A stretch of DNA of 54,117 nt from Bradyrhizobium sp. 139 (lineage in GTDB: Bacteria; Pseudomonadota; Alphaproteobacteria; Rhizobiales; Xanthobacteraceae). Shown here piece by piece: positions 8,612 through 17,165 of the stretch. The position numbers and the translations under genes were made by a program. The notes under the pieces were generated by a model. The model saw only the letters and a program-made list of their open reading frames with translations. It had not been told where the DNA came from and did no database searches. Each line of letters opens with the position of its first letter. Position 1 is the first letter of the stretch. The stretch spans positions 17,501 through 71,617 of the forward strand of contig NZ_JADPKS010000088.1 in assembly GCF_023074175.1 (NCBI RefSeq). Direction: 5' to 3'.

Positions 8612-9268
8612 GTGACCACCAGCGTACCGAACAGGCTCCCCAGCGGAAAGAATTCCACGGCAGAGAAATTGCTCGTGGCCGCGAGCGAGCTGATGATCGA
8701 ACGCTCCTCGATCGAGATTTCGCTGAGCGACATCGCGCAAAAATCCGGCGCCAACGCCGCGCTGGTCAAATATCACTTCGGCAACAAGGATGGCCTGCTG
8801 CTGGCGCTGCTCGAGCGCGACGCGGGAACGGAACTGTCCAATCTCGAATATCTGCTGGTCCAGCCGATCACACCGACCGCGAAGCTGAAGCTGCATATCG
8901 CCGGCATCATCCGCGCCTATCACCGGTTTCCCTACATGAACCGGCTGATCCACTATCTTCTGCACGAGAGCGTTGCAGGCTCCGCCGATGAGGTCTCGAA
9001 GTTCTTCGTCGCGCCGCTGCTGGATTTTCATCGCCGCCTGCTCGCCGAAGGCGTCAGTCGCGGCGAGTTCCGCGCGACCGATCCGGTGCTGTTCTACACC
9101 AGCCTGATCGGCGCTTGCGATCACCTGTTCTTCGGCCGGCACGCGATGTCTCGCGCGACCGGCGTCGGCCCGGTCACCGACGAAGTCTGCCGGCAATACA
9201 TCAAGCACATGGAAACGCTGATCTGCGGCGGCATCCTCAAAGCCGACGAAGCTGCCGCGGCCGGATAA
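8612..9268 (+). CDS. TetR/AcrR-family transcriptional regulator
   Basis: A 218-aa regulator with an N-terminal helix-turn-helix (about residues 18-65: LSDIAQKSGANAALVKYHFGNKDGLL) and a variable C-terminal ligand domain. It begins with GTG; no stronger in-frame start is visible. It is divergent from thiolase and followed after 54 bp by the SDR gene, so it probably represses the acyl-CoA catabolism genes on both sides, with an acyl-CoA as plausible effector, as for FadR-like TetR proteins. The effector is inferred from context only. Confidence 0.9.
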   Translation: MTTSVPNRLPSGKNSTAEKLLVAASELMIERSSIEISLSDIAQKSGANAALVKYHFGNKDGLLLALLERDAGTELSNLEYLLVQPITPTAKLKLHIAGIIRAYHRFPYMNRLIHYLLHESVAGSADEVSKFFVAPLLDFHRRLLAEGVSRGEFRATDPVLFYTSLIGACDHLFFGRHAMSRATGVGPVTDEVCRQYIKHMETLICGGILKADEAAAAG

Positions 9269-9322
9269 TCCGGCCGAAACTCAGAAGTCTAGAGAAGAAA
9301 CGCCCAAGGAAAGGTACAAGCG

Positions 9323-10081
9323 ATGCAGTTGAAAGACGTAGCCGTTCTCATCACCGGCGGCGGTTCGGGCCTCGGTGCCGCGACCGCCCGTGCCATGGCC
9401 GCCAAGGGCGCCAAGATCGGCGTCATCGACCAGAGCAAGGAAAACGCCGAGAAAGTCGCGGCTGAAGTGAAGGGCGTCGCGCTGCATGCCGACGTCACGA
9501 GCGAGGAGCAGATCAAGGCGGCGATCGCGAAGGCGGAAGCCGCGCATGGCGTCGCGCGCGTGCTGATGAACTGCGCCGGCATCGGCGGCTCGCAGCGCAT
9601 CGTTGGCCGCGACGGCGTCTATCCGCTGGAAAAGTTCGCGCGCATCATCAACGTCAATTTGATCGGCACCTTCAACTGCTTGCGGCTGTTCGCCGAGCGC
9701 CTCGTCACGATCGAGCCGGTCGGTGAAGAGCGCGGCGTCATCGTCAACACCGCTTCGGTTGCCGCTTACGAAGGCCAGATCGGCCAAATCGCCTATTCGG
9801 CCTCGAAGGGCGGCGTCGTCGGCCTCACCCTGCCGGCCGCGCGCGACCTCGCCAGCCAGAAAATCCGCGTCAACACCATCGCGCCCGGCCTGTTCCTGAC
9901 GCCGCTGCTGATGGGTCTGAACGAAGAGTCCCGCAAGAGCTTGGGAGCCCAGGTGCCGCATCCCTCGCGTCTCGGCGATGCCAACGAATACGGCTCGCTG
10001 GCCGTGCACATCGTCGAGAACCCGATGCTCAACGGCGAAACCATCCGCCTCGACGGCGCCATCCGCATGGCGCCGAGGTAG
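9323..10081 (+). CDS. SDR-family 3-hydroxyacyl-CoA dehydrogenase (HSD10-like)
   Basis: A 252-aa classical short-chain dehydrogenase: NAD-binding GGGSGLG (residues 12-18), NCAG at 83-86, catalytic S145, Y158 and K162. The segments FARIINVNLIGTFN and AAYEGQIGQIAYSASKGG resemble human HSD17B10 / 3-hydroxy-2-methylbutyryl-CoA dehydrogenase, which would suit branched or short acyl-CoA oxidation. It follows the TetR gene and precedes the enoyl-CoA hydratase gene, so it fits the 3-hydroxyacyl-CoA dehydrogenase step of the island. Confidence 0.88.
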   Translation: MQLKDVAVLITGGGSGLGAATARAMAAKGAKIGVIDQSKENAEKVAAEVKGVALHADVTSEEQIKAAIAKAEAAHGVARVLMNCAGIGGSQRIVGRDGVYPLEKFARIINVNLIGTFNCLRLFAERLVTIEPVGEERGVIVNTASVAAYEGQIGQIAYSASKGGVVGLTLPAARDLASQKIRVNTIAPGLFLTPLLMGLNEESRKSLGAQVPHPSRLGDANEYGSLAVHIVENPMLNGETIRLDGAIRMAPR

Positions 10082-10092
10082 GCGATGCTCTT

Positions 10093-10221
10093 CCTTCTCC
10101 CCTTGCGGGAGAAGGTGGCGCAAAGCGCCGGATGAGGGGTTTGCATCCGCGGGTACAGACCCCTCACCCAAGCGAACTCTGGGCTCACAGCGTACATGCC
10201 CTCTCCCACAAGGGGAGAGGG
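10093..10221. repeat. Palindromic intergenic repeat, family C
   Basis: It starts CCTTCTCCCCTTGCGGGAGAA and ends CCTCTCCCACAAGGGGAGAGG, so the two ends are inverted relatives, with GGATGAGGGGT and ACCCCTCACCC as an inner pair. It separates the SDR and enoyl-CoA hydratase genes. The hydratase open frame can be extended into it, but that extension is repeat DNA and not a real N-terminus. Confidence 0.8.
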
Positions 10222-10266
10222 CGCAGCAATCGGCACCGCGCCAGCGGCACGCAGGAGCGCTCTCCC

Positions 10267-11073
10267 ATGTCCCAACCGCTGCTGATCGAGCATGACGACG
10301 GCGTCGACCGGGTGACGCTCAATCGTCCTGACAGTCTCAACGCGCTCGATCCCGCGCTGATCGACGCGCTCAACGTCTATTTCCAGGACCTCCAGCGCAA
10401 CCGCGACACGCGCGTCGTCGTGCTGAAGGGCGCCGGCAGGAATTTCTGCGCCGGCCTCGACCTCAGGGCCGCGATGGCGCGTCGGGCCGGGCAGCAGGAG
10501 CCGCCAGGTGTCACCGAGTCGCTCGACTCGCAACGCCGCATTGCCGATATCGTGATGCTGATGCGGCGCTGTCCGCAGCCGATTCTGGCGCTGGTGCAGG
10601 GCGCGGCGGCTGGCGGCGGTTTTGCGCTGGCGCTTGCGTCCGACATCCGTATCGCGACGAAATCTGCGCGGATGAACTGTGCGTTCATCAAGCTCGGCCT
10701 CGGCGGCTGCGACATCGGCACCAGCTACTTTCTGCCGCGGCTGGTCGGCGTCTCCGTGGCATCCGAGCTGATCCTCACGGGCCGCTTCATCGGCGCCGAG
10801 CGCGCGCTTGCGGTCGGACTCGTCTCCGAGGTCGTGGACGAGGACAAGCTCGATGCGGCGGCCGAGCCGTATGTCGATGCGATGATGACGGCCTCGCCCG
10901 TGGGGCTGCGCCTGTCAAAGGAATGTCTCAACATGAGCGTCGATGCCGGTTCGCTGGAAGCCGTGATCGCGATGGAGGACCGCAATCAGGTCCTGTGCAG
11001 CCGCTCCGAGGAATTTTCGGAAGGCATCAGGGCCTTCCTTGAGAAGCGAAAGCCTGTCTATATCAGGCGCTGA
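10267..11073 (+). CDS. Enoyl-CoA hydratase/isomerase family protein
   Basis: A 268-aa crotonase-fold protein. The oxyanion-hole segments are visible as FCAGLDLR (about residues 61-68) and GAAAGGGFALALASDIRIA (about 115-133). The region GLGGCDIGTSYFLPRLVG corresponds to the helix that usually carries a catalytic glutamate; no Glu stands at that place, so hydratase activity should not be taken for granted. The start at 10267 was chosen because the upstream frame lies in a repeat. Its place between the hydroxyacyl-CoA dehydrogenase and ligase genes supports a role in acyl-CoA turnover. Confidence 0.85.
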   Translation: MSQPLLIEHDDGVDRVTLNRPDSLNALDPALIDALNVYFQDLQRNRDTRVVVLKGAGRNFCAGLDLRAAMARRAGQQEPPGVTESLDSQRRIADIVMLMRRCPQPILALVQGAAAGGGFALALASDIRIATKSARMNCAFIKLGLGGCDIGTSYFLPRLVGVSVASELILTGRFIGAERALAVGLVSEVVDEDKLDAAAEPYVDAMMTASPVGLRLSKECLNMSVDAGSLEAVIAMEDRNQVLCSRSEEFSEGIRAFLEKRKPVYIRR

Positions 11074-11117
11074 AACGAGAACGATCCGTAAAGGACGATA
11101 ATTCCGGGAGACGCAAA

Positions 11118-12989
11118 ATGAGTCGGAGCGCGGCGGCGGTGATGACGAAGCCCGCCTTTCGCAAGGTCGAGTGGCTGGCGCGCGACATTGACGTCGAGCG
11201 TCGCGATGACGGCACGGTGGTCCTGAAGTCGCGCATTCCGCTGCAGGCTTACGAGAAGCATCTTCCAGCGTCGCTGGCGAAATGGGCGAGGCAAGCGCCT
11301 GACCGCATCTGGCTGGCGCAGCGCGGCGGTCCGAACCGCGAATGGCGCAAGGTGTCCTACGGCGATGCCAAGCGCAGCGTGGATGCGCTGACGCAGGCGC
11401 TGCTCGATCTCAAGCTCGACGGCCGCCCGGTCACGATCCTCTCCGGCAATTCGATCGAGCACGCGCTGATGACGCAGGCGGCGATGCAGGCGCGCGTCCC
11501 GGCGGCTCCGGTGTCGCCGGCCTACTCCTTGATGAGCCACGATCACGTCAAGCTGAAATATCTGTTCGACCTGATCAAGCCGGCCGTCGTGATGGTGCAA
11601 GTCGGTCCGACTTTCGAGAAGGCGCTGAAAGCACTCGACCTCACCGGCGTCACCGTCGTTCACGTCGTGCGTCCCTGCGACGGCATCAAGAGCGTCAGTT
11701 TTGCCGAGCTCGCGGCAACGTCTGTGACCGCCGATGTCGAAGCATCAATCGCAAAAATCACGCCGCAAACCGTCGGCAAGCTGCTGTTCACCTCCGGCTC
11801 GACTGGCATGCCCAAGGCCGTCATCAACACGCAAGAGATGATGTGCGCCAATGCTGCGATGATGATGCAGGTGCGGCCACGCGATCCGCAAGGCCCGATC
11901 GCGACCATGCTCGACTGGATGCCGTGGAATCACACCATGGGCGGCAATGCGGCGTTCCACCCGATCCTGGTCGACGGCGGCACGCTCTATATCGACGATG
12001 GCCGGCCGATGCCGGGCCAATTCGAGGAGACGCTGCGCAATCTGCGCGAGATCTCGCCGACCTATTACGCCAACGTGCCCGCCGGCTATGCCGCGCTCGC
12101 CGCCGCCATGGAGAAGGACGAGGCGCTCTGCCGCTCCTTCTTCAAGAACCTCACGATCATGGCCTATGGCGGTGCGCGGCTGCCCGACGATCTCTACGAC
12201 CGCATGCAGGCGCTCGCCGTGAAGACCACCGGCGAACGCATCGTGTTCTACACCGGCTGGGGCTCGACCGAGACGGCGCCGACCTCGACCGGCACCTATT
12301 GGGACACCGAGCGCGTCGGCCTGATCGGCCTGCCGTTCCCCGGCGTCGAATTGAAGATGGTGCCATGCGGCTCGAAATACGAGCTGCGGCTGCGCGGCGT
12401 CAACGTCACGCCCGGCTATTTCGGCCAGCCGGACCTGACGAAGAAGATGTTCGACACGGAGGGTTTTTACTGCATCGGCGACGCCGGCATTTTTGTCGAT
12501 GACAGCGATCCTTTGAAGGGCATCATCTTCGCCGGCCGCGTCGTGGAAGACTTCAAGCTCACCACCGGCACCTTCGTGCACGTCGGATCGCTCCGCACCG
12601 ATGCGATCGCGGCCGCGACCCCCGTCGTGCATGACGCACTGGTCGCGGGGCAGGACCGCGCCTTCATCGGCCTGCTGGCCTGGCCGAACCTGCATGCCTG
12701 TCGCCAGCTCGTCGGCAATCCCGACCTGAGTTTCGAGGCCGCGGTGAAGCACCCCGAGGTGATTGCCTGCTTCAGGCGCGGGCTGGAAGCGCACAACCGG
12801 GAGTGTGAACGCGCCAGCAGCCGCATCATCGCCCGCGCGATGCTGATGGACGAGCCGCCCTCGATCGACGGCAACGAACTCACCGACAAGGGCTACATCA
12901 ACCAGCGCGCCGGCCTGGAACGTCGGGCTGAGCTGGTGGAACGGCTCTATGCCGACAAGCCGGATCAGGATGTGATCGTGCTGCGATGA
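11118..12989 (+). CDS. Feruloyl-CoA-synthase-like acyl-CoA ligase
   Basis: A 623-aa AMP-forming ligase. The P-loop LLFTSGSTGMPKAVINTQ and the segment MLDWMPWNHTMGGNAAFHP match feruloyl-CoA synthase proteins more than fatty-acyl ligases, as do the A5-like motif YTGWGSTETAPTSTGTYW and the C-terminal region (GNELTDKGYINQRAG), which carries the catalytic lysine. Such enzymes activate hydroxycinnamates such as ferulate. The neighbours are general beta-oxidation genes, without a vanillin-forming hydratase-lyase that I can recognise. The substrate may therefore be another aromatic or long side-chain acid. Confidence 0.85.
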   Translation: MSRSAAAVMTKPAFRKVEWLARDIDVERRDDGTVVLKSRIPLQAYEKHLPASLAKWARQAPDRIWLAQRGGPNREWRKVSYGDAKRSVDALTQALLDLKLDGRPVTILSGNSIEHALMTQAAMQARVPAAPVSPAYSLMSHDHVKLKYLFDLIKPAVVMVQVGPTFEKALKALDLTGVTVVHVVRPCDGIKSVSFAELAATSVTADVEASIAKITPQTVGKLLFTSGSTGMPKAVINTQEMMCANAAMMMQVRPRDPQGPIATMLDWMPWNHTMGGNAAFHPILVDGGTLYIDDGRPMPGQFEETLRNLREISPTYYANVPAGYAALAAAMEKDEALCRSFFKNLTIMAYGGARLPDDLYDRMQALAVKTTGERIVFYTGWGSTETAPTSTGTYWDTERVGLIGLPFPGVELKMVPCGSKYELRLRGVNVTPGYFGQPDLTKKMFDTEGFYCIGDAGIFVDDSDPLKGIIFAGRVVEDFKLTTGTFVHVGSLRTDAIAAATPVVHDALVAGQDRAFIGLLAWPNLHACRQLVGNPDLSFEAAVKHPEVIACFRRGLEAHNRECERASSRIIARAMLMDEPPSIDGNELTDKGYINQRAGLERRAELVERLYADKPDQDVIVLR

Positions 12990-13009
12990 GGACGCAACTC
13001 TCTCCATTC

Positions 13010-13132
13010 GTCATTCCGGGGCGCGCGCAGCGCGAGCTTTGATGCGCAATTGCTCATCAGAGAATCCATCAGGCCGCATACGCAAGACGAAATGGATTCC
13101 GGGCTCGCGACGTTGTCGCGCCCCGGAATGAC
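13010..13132. repeat. Palindromic intergenic repeat, family A (copy 2)
   Basis: The same element as at 1308-1438: ends GTCATTCCGGGGCG and CGCCCCGGAATGAC, with an inner AGAATCCATCAGGCCGCATA section and a GATGCGCAATTGCTCATC section shared with copy 3. It lies between the ligase and the first acyl-CoA dehydrogenase gene. Confidence 0.85.
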
Positions 13133-13180
13133 GGTCTCAATGAATGACAATGAAATAAACGAATAAGAGAGTAAACCGCC

Positions 13181-14308
13181 ATGAACTTCGATTTCTCCGA
13201 TGACCAGAAACAGCTCCGCGACCAGGCGCGCAAATTCCTCACTGAGAAGTGTTCGCCGAAGGCGGTGCGTGTCGTGCTGGACGGCAAGGCGTCCTATGAC
13301 GAGGAGCTCTGGAAGGGCCTCGCGGAGATGGGTTTTCTCGGCGTTGCAATCCCCGAGGCGTTCGGTGGCGCTGGGGCCGGTCATCTAGAGCTTTGCGTGA
13401 TCGCGGAAGAGATGGGGCGGGCGAACGCGCCGGTGCCGTTCTCCTCGACCGTTTATCTCGCGGCGGAAGCGCTGCTGATTGCCGGCAGCGATGACCAGAA
13501 GAAAAAGTGGCTGCCGGCGATCGCCTCGGGTGAGGCGATCGGCACGCTGGCGCTGTTCGAAGGCAAGGGCAATCCGTCTCCGAAGAACGTTAAGCTGACG
13601 GCTGCGAATGGCGTGCTCAACGGCGTCAAGAAGCCGGTCGCCGACGGCGCGGTCGCCGACTTTGCTGTGGTCGCCGCACGCACGGGATCGAGCGGCCGCG
13701 ACGGCGATATCTCGCTGTTCGTTGTCGACCTCAAGGCTGGCGGAGTCGAGGTGAAGAGCCTCACCAATCTCGATCCCACCCGCGGGCAGGCCGAGATCAC
13801 TTTCAGGGATTGCAAAGCTGAGCCGCTCGGTGCCGCCGGTGAAGGCTGGAGCATTTTGACTCAGATGCTTGACCGCGCCGCGGTGCTGTGCGCTTTCGAG
13901 CAGGTCGGCGGCGCCGATCGCGCGCTGGAGATGGGCCGCGATTACGCGCTCGACCGCATCGCCTTCGGTCGCCAGATCGGCTCGTTCCAGGCGGTCAAGC
14001 ACATGCTGGCCGACATGTATGTCTCGGCGACGCTGGCGCGCTCCAACAGCTATTACGGTGCCTGGGCGCTCTCGACCAACGCGGCCGAGCTGCCGGAAGC
14101 GGCCGCCGCCGCGCGCATCAGCGCGACGCAGGCGTTCCAGCACTGCGCCAAGAACAACATCCAGGTTCATGGCGGCATGGGTTTTACCTGGGAGTTCGAC
14201 TGCCACATGTATTATCGCCGCGCCAACGCCATGGCGCTGGGACTCGGCAGCCTCACCTATTGGGAAGACCAGTTGATCGAGCACATGCGCAAGAAGAACG
14301 CGGCGTAA
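13181..14308 (+). CDS. Acyl-CoA dehydrogenase (375 aa)
   Basis: A flavoprotein that puts a trans-2 double bond into acyl-CoA and passes electrons to ETF. The order of domains is the normal one: N-terminal helices from MNFDFSDDQKQLRDQARKF, a beta middle domain, and the C-terminal helical domain with the FAD/substrate segment DRIAFGRQIGSFQAVKHMLADM and NIQVHGGMGFTWEFDCHMYYRRA. It is a shorter and different subfamily from the two following dehydrogenases, so the three probably differ in substrate or pair with each other. Confidence 0.92.
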   Translation: MNFDFSDDQKQLRDQARKFLTEKCSPKAVRVVLDGKASYDEELWKGLAEMGFLGVAIPEAFGGAGAGHLELCVIAEEMGRANAPVPFSSTVYLAAEALLIAGSDDQKKKWLPAIASGEAIGTLALFEGKGNPSPKNVKLTAANGVLNGVKKPVADGAVADFAVVAARTGSSGRDGDISLFVVDLKAGGVEVKSLTNLDPTRGQAEITFRDCKAEPLGAAGEGWSILTQMLDRAAVLCAFEQVGGADRALEMGRDYALDRIAFGRQIGSFQAVKHMLADMYVSATLARSNSYYGAWALSTNAAELPEAAAAARISATQAFQHCAKNNIQVHGGMGFTWEFDCHMYYRRANAMALGLGSLTYWEDQLIEHMRKKNAA

Positions 14309-14321
14309 ACATTGGTGATTT

Positions 14322-14402
14322 GTAGGATGGGTAGAGCGTAGCGAAACCCATCATGACGCGGGTGGTTAACAGATGGGTTTCGCTTCGCTCTACCCATCCT
14401 AC
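14322..14402. repeat. Palindromic intergenic repeat, family B (copy 1)
   Basis: An almost perfect inverted repeat with 30-bp arms. The left arm begins GTAGGATGGGTAGAGCG and the right arm is its complement with one mismatch; the loop is about 21 nt. It lies between two acyl-CoA dehydrogenase genes and would form a very stable hairpin in the transcript. Related elements with GTAGGGTGG ends are at 15684, 17059 and 44195. Confidence 0.9.
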
Positions 14403-14426
14403 GGCACCGGCGAAGGATGAGAGACC

Positions 14427-15671
14427 ATGAACTTCGACGACACCCCGCAGGAAGCCGAATTCCGCACCACCGCGCGCGCCTGGATCGGCGCCAACGCGCC
14501 GAGGCAATATGAGGAGGAGCTGCACAAATCCTCGCTCGGCCGCACGCAGCTGACGAACGCTGACATCCTCGAAGTCGCAAAGGCCTGGCAGAAGAGGAAG
14601 GCCGATGCCGGCTGGGCCTGTCTGCACTGGCCGAAGGAGTATGGCGGCCGCGGTTCGACGCCGATCGAGCGCGTGATCTGGCAGCAGGAAGAAGGTCCGT
14701 TCGGCCAGCTGTCCCGCATGTTCATCATCGGCCACGGCATGTGTGGGCCGACCATGATGGCGTTCGCGCGCGAGGAGCATAAGCGCACTTACCTCCCGCC
14801 GCTCGCCTCCGGTGAAAAGGTCTGGTGCCAGCTGTTCTCCGAACCGGCCGGCGGCTCGGACGTCGCAGGGCTTCGCACGCGCGCGGAGAAAGACGGCGAC
14901 GACTGGGTGATCAACGGCCAGAAGATCTGGACCTCGGGCGCGCATTATTCCGACTACGGCATTTTGCTCACCCGAACCGATCCAACCGTGCCCAAGCACA
15001 AGGGCCTCACCATGTTCTTCCTGGACATGAAGAGCCCCGGCGTCGAGGTGCGGCCGATCAGGCAGGCGAGTGGTGCCTCCGACTTCAACGAGGTCTATTT
15101 CACCAATGTCCGCATTCCCGATCACCAGCGCCTCGGCGAGGTCGGCGACGGCTGGAACGTGTCGCTGACCACGCTGATGAACGAGCGTAGCGCGATCGGC
15201 GCGGCCGTCTCGACCGGCTTTCCCGAGCTGTTCGAATATTGCTCCAGCCTGATGCTCGACGACGGTCCTGCGATCGAGGATCGCGCCGTGCGCTCGAAGC
15301 TCGCCAACTGGGCGGTGAAGGCGAGCGGGCTGCGCTACACCAGCATGCGCGCGATCTCGGCGCTGTCGAAGGGCGAACGGCCGGGGCCGGAGAATTCCAT
15401 CGGCAAGCTGGTCGCGGGTTCGATGGTCCAGGATGTCGCGACCTATGCGCTGGACTTGCAAGGCGCATCCGGCGTGGTGAGTGGTCCCGAAGATGCCGAA
15501 GTCGCCGGCCGCTTCCAGGCGATGCTGTTGCGCGCGCCGGGCACGCGCGTCGAGGGCGGCACCGACGAGATCATGCGCAACATCATCGCCGAGCGGGTCT
15601 TGGGCCTGCCCGGCGACATCCGGGTCGACAAGGACGTGCCGTTCAACAAGATCCCGACGAAGGGAAGATGA
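14427..15671 (+). CDS. Acyl-CoA dehydrogenase (414 aa, tandem copy 1)
   Basis: A 414-aa acyl-CoA dehydrogenase of the long-N-terminus type. The middle-domain motif WCQLFSEPAGGSDVAGLRTR and the segment GQKIWTSGAHYSDYGILL bind FAD and substrate; the C-terminal domain ends RVEGGTDEIMRNIIAERVLGLP. It is a close paralogue of the next gene, identical in length and sharing the start MNFDDTPQEA and the end FNKIPTKGR / YNKIPTKGR. It probably oxidises an aryl- or branched-chain acyl-CoA, but no feature here fixes that. Confidence 0.92.
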   Translation: MNFDDTPQEAEFRTTARAWIGANAPRQYEEELHKSSLGRTQLTNADILEVAKAWQKRKADAGWACLHWPKEYGGRGSTPIERVIWQQEEGPFGQLSRMFIIGHGMCGPTMMAFAREEHKRTYLPPLASGEKVWCQLFSEPAGGSDVAGLRTRAEKDGDDWVINGQKIWTSGAHYSDYGILLTRTDPTVPKHKGLTMFFLDMKSPGVEVRPIRQASGASDFNEVYFTNVRIPDHQRLGEVGDGWNVSLTTLMNERSAIGAAVSTGFPELFEYCSSLMLDDGPAIEDRAVRSKLANWAVKASGLRYTSMRAISALSKGERPGPENSIGKLVAGSMVQDVATYALDLQGASGVVSGPEDAEVAGRFQAMLLRAPGTRVEGGTDEIMRNIIAERVLGLPGDIRVDKDVPFNKIPTKGR

Positions 15672-15683
15672 GTTCGTAGAATC

Positions 15684-15775
15684 GTAGGGTGGGCAAAGGC
15701 GCGCAGCGCCGTGCCCACCAATTCTGTCGAGAACGAGGGAAAGGTGGTGGGCACGCTTCGCTTTGCCCACGCTAC
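15684..15775. repeat. Palindromic intergenic repeat, family B (copy 2)
   Basis: It starts GTAGGGTGGGCAAAGGCGC and ends GCTTTGCCCACGCTAC, with the inner pair GTGCCCACCA / TGGTGGGCAC. It separates the two tandem 414-aa dehydrogenase genes, so it was either inserted after the duplication or carried with it. Confidence 0.85.
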
Positions 15776-15804
15776 GCACCGAGCAAGGGATTGAGAGGTC
15801 CGCC

Positions 15805-17049
15805 ATGAATTTCGACGACACGCCGCAGGAAGCCGCTTTCCGCGAGAGCGCGCGCAAATGGGTCGAGGCCAATGCACCGAAGGAGCTGCATGCCGAGCTG
15901 TCAAGATCCTCGCTCGGCCGCATCCGGCTCGCCAAGCACGACATTGTCGATGTCGGCAAGGCCTGGCAGAAGAAGAAGGCCGAAGGCGGCTGGGCCTGCC
16001 TGCACTGGCCGAGGGAATATGGCGGTCGTGGCGCCACGCCGATCGAGCGCGTGATCTGGCAGCAGGAGGAGGGCGTCTACGGCAAGCTGACGCAGCCGTT
16101 CCAGATCGGCGAGGGCATGTGCGGCCCGACCGTGATGGCCTTTGGCAGCGAGGATGCCAAGCGCCGCTATCTGCCGAAGCTCGCCTCTGGTGAGGAGATC
16201 TGGTGCCAGCTGTTCTCCGAGCCGTCCGCCGGCTCCGACGTCGCGGGCCTGCGCACCCGCGCGGAGAAGAAGGGCGATAACTGGGTCGTCAACGGCCAGA
16301 AGATCTGGACCTCGGGCGCGCATTATTCCGACTATGGCCTCCTGATCGCGCGCACCGATCCGAATGTGCCCAAGCACAAGGGTCTCACCATGTTCTTCCT
16401 GGACATGAAGAGCCCGGGCGTCGAGGTCCGCCCGATCAAGCAGGCCAACGGCATGCAGGAGTTCAACGAGGTCTATTTCACAGATGTGGTGATTCCCGAC
16501 AGCCAGCGGCTCGGGGCTGTCGGCGAGGGCTGGAGCGTGTCGCTGACGACGCTGATGAACGAACGTATGTCGATCGGCTCGCGGCTCGCGACCGGCGTCC
16601 CTGAATTGTTCGAGTTCTGCTCCAATCTGATGCTGGAGGATGGCCTCGCCATCGACGATCCCGCCGTGCGCTCGAAGCTTGCGAACTGGGCGGTGAAGTC
16701 GAGCGGGCTGAAATACACCAGCTACCGCGCGATCTCGGCGCTCTCGAAGGGCGACCGGCCGGGCCCGGAGAATTCGATCGGCAAGCTCGTCTCGGGCATG
16801 ATGCTCCAGGATATCGCCACCTACGCCATGGACCTCCAGGGTGCGGCCGGCGTTCTCACCGGCGCGGACGAGGAGACGGTGCAGGGTCAGTTCCAGCAGA
16901 TGCTGCTGTCCTCGCCCTCGATGCGCATCGCCGGCGGCACCGACGAGATCTTGCGCAACATCATCGCCGAGCGCGTGCTGGGCCTGCCCAGCGACATCCG
17001 CGTCGACAAGGACGTGCCGTACAACAAGATTCCGACGAAGGGACGTTGA
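15805..17049 (+). CDS. Acyl-CoA dehydrogenase (414 aa, tandem copy 2)
   Basis: Paralogue of the preceding gene, also 414 aa, with the same motifs (WCQLFSEPSAGSDVAGLRTR, GQKIWTSGAHYSDYGLL, GGTDEILRNIIAERVLGLP). The start at 15805 is preferred to an in-frame ATG 42 bp upstream because it matches the first residue of copy 1 and is preceded by GAGAGG. The retained duplicate suggests either two related substrates or a hetero-oligomeric enzyme, as known for some steroid-degrading acyl-CoA dehydrogenases. Confidence 0.92.
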   Translation: MNFDDTPQEAAFRESARKWVEANAPKELHAELSRSSLGRIRLAKHDIVDVGKAWQKKKAEGGWACLHWPREYGGRGATPIERVIWQQEEGVYGKLTQPFQIGEGMCGPTVMAFGSEDAKRRYLPKLASGEEIWCQLFSEPSAGSDVAGLRTRAEKKGDNWVVNGQKIWTSGAHYSDYGLLIARTDPNVPKHKGLTMFFLDMKSPGVEVRPIKQANGMQEFNEVYFTDVVIPDSQRLGAVGEGWSVSLTTLMNERMSIGSRLATGVPELFEFCSNLMLEDGLAIDDPAVRSKLANWAVKSSGLKYTSYRAISALSKGDRPGPENSIGKLVSGMMLQDIATYAMDLQGAAGVLTGADEETVQGQFQQMLLSSPSMRIAGGTDEILRNIIAERVLGLPSDIRVDKDVPYNKIPTKGR

Positions 17050-17058
17050 AGAAGGACT

Positions 17059-17145
17059 GTAGGGTGGTTAGCGAAGCGTAACCCACCACTTCTGCCGACG
17101 CTGAAACAAAAGAGGTGGGTTACGCCTTCGGCTAACCTACCCTAC
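17059..17145. repeat. Palindromic intergenic repeat, family B (copy 3)
   Basis: It starts GTAGGGTGGTTAGCGAAGCG and ends GCTAACCTACCCTAC, with the inner pair GTAACCCACC / GGTGGGTTAC. It lies just before the nitroreductase gene, so that gene may be separated from the dehydrogenase transcript. Confidence 0.85.
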
Positions 17146-17165
17146 GCAGATGAAAAGGCCGCGCC

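Noticed and set aside
13010..13132. Terminal inverted repeats resembling a miniature transposon
   Set aside because: No target-site duplication was seen and the copies vary in the interior; a palindromic intergenic repeat is the simpler description.
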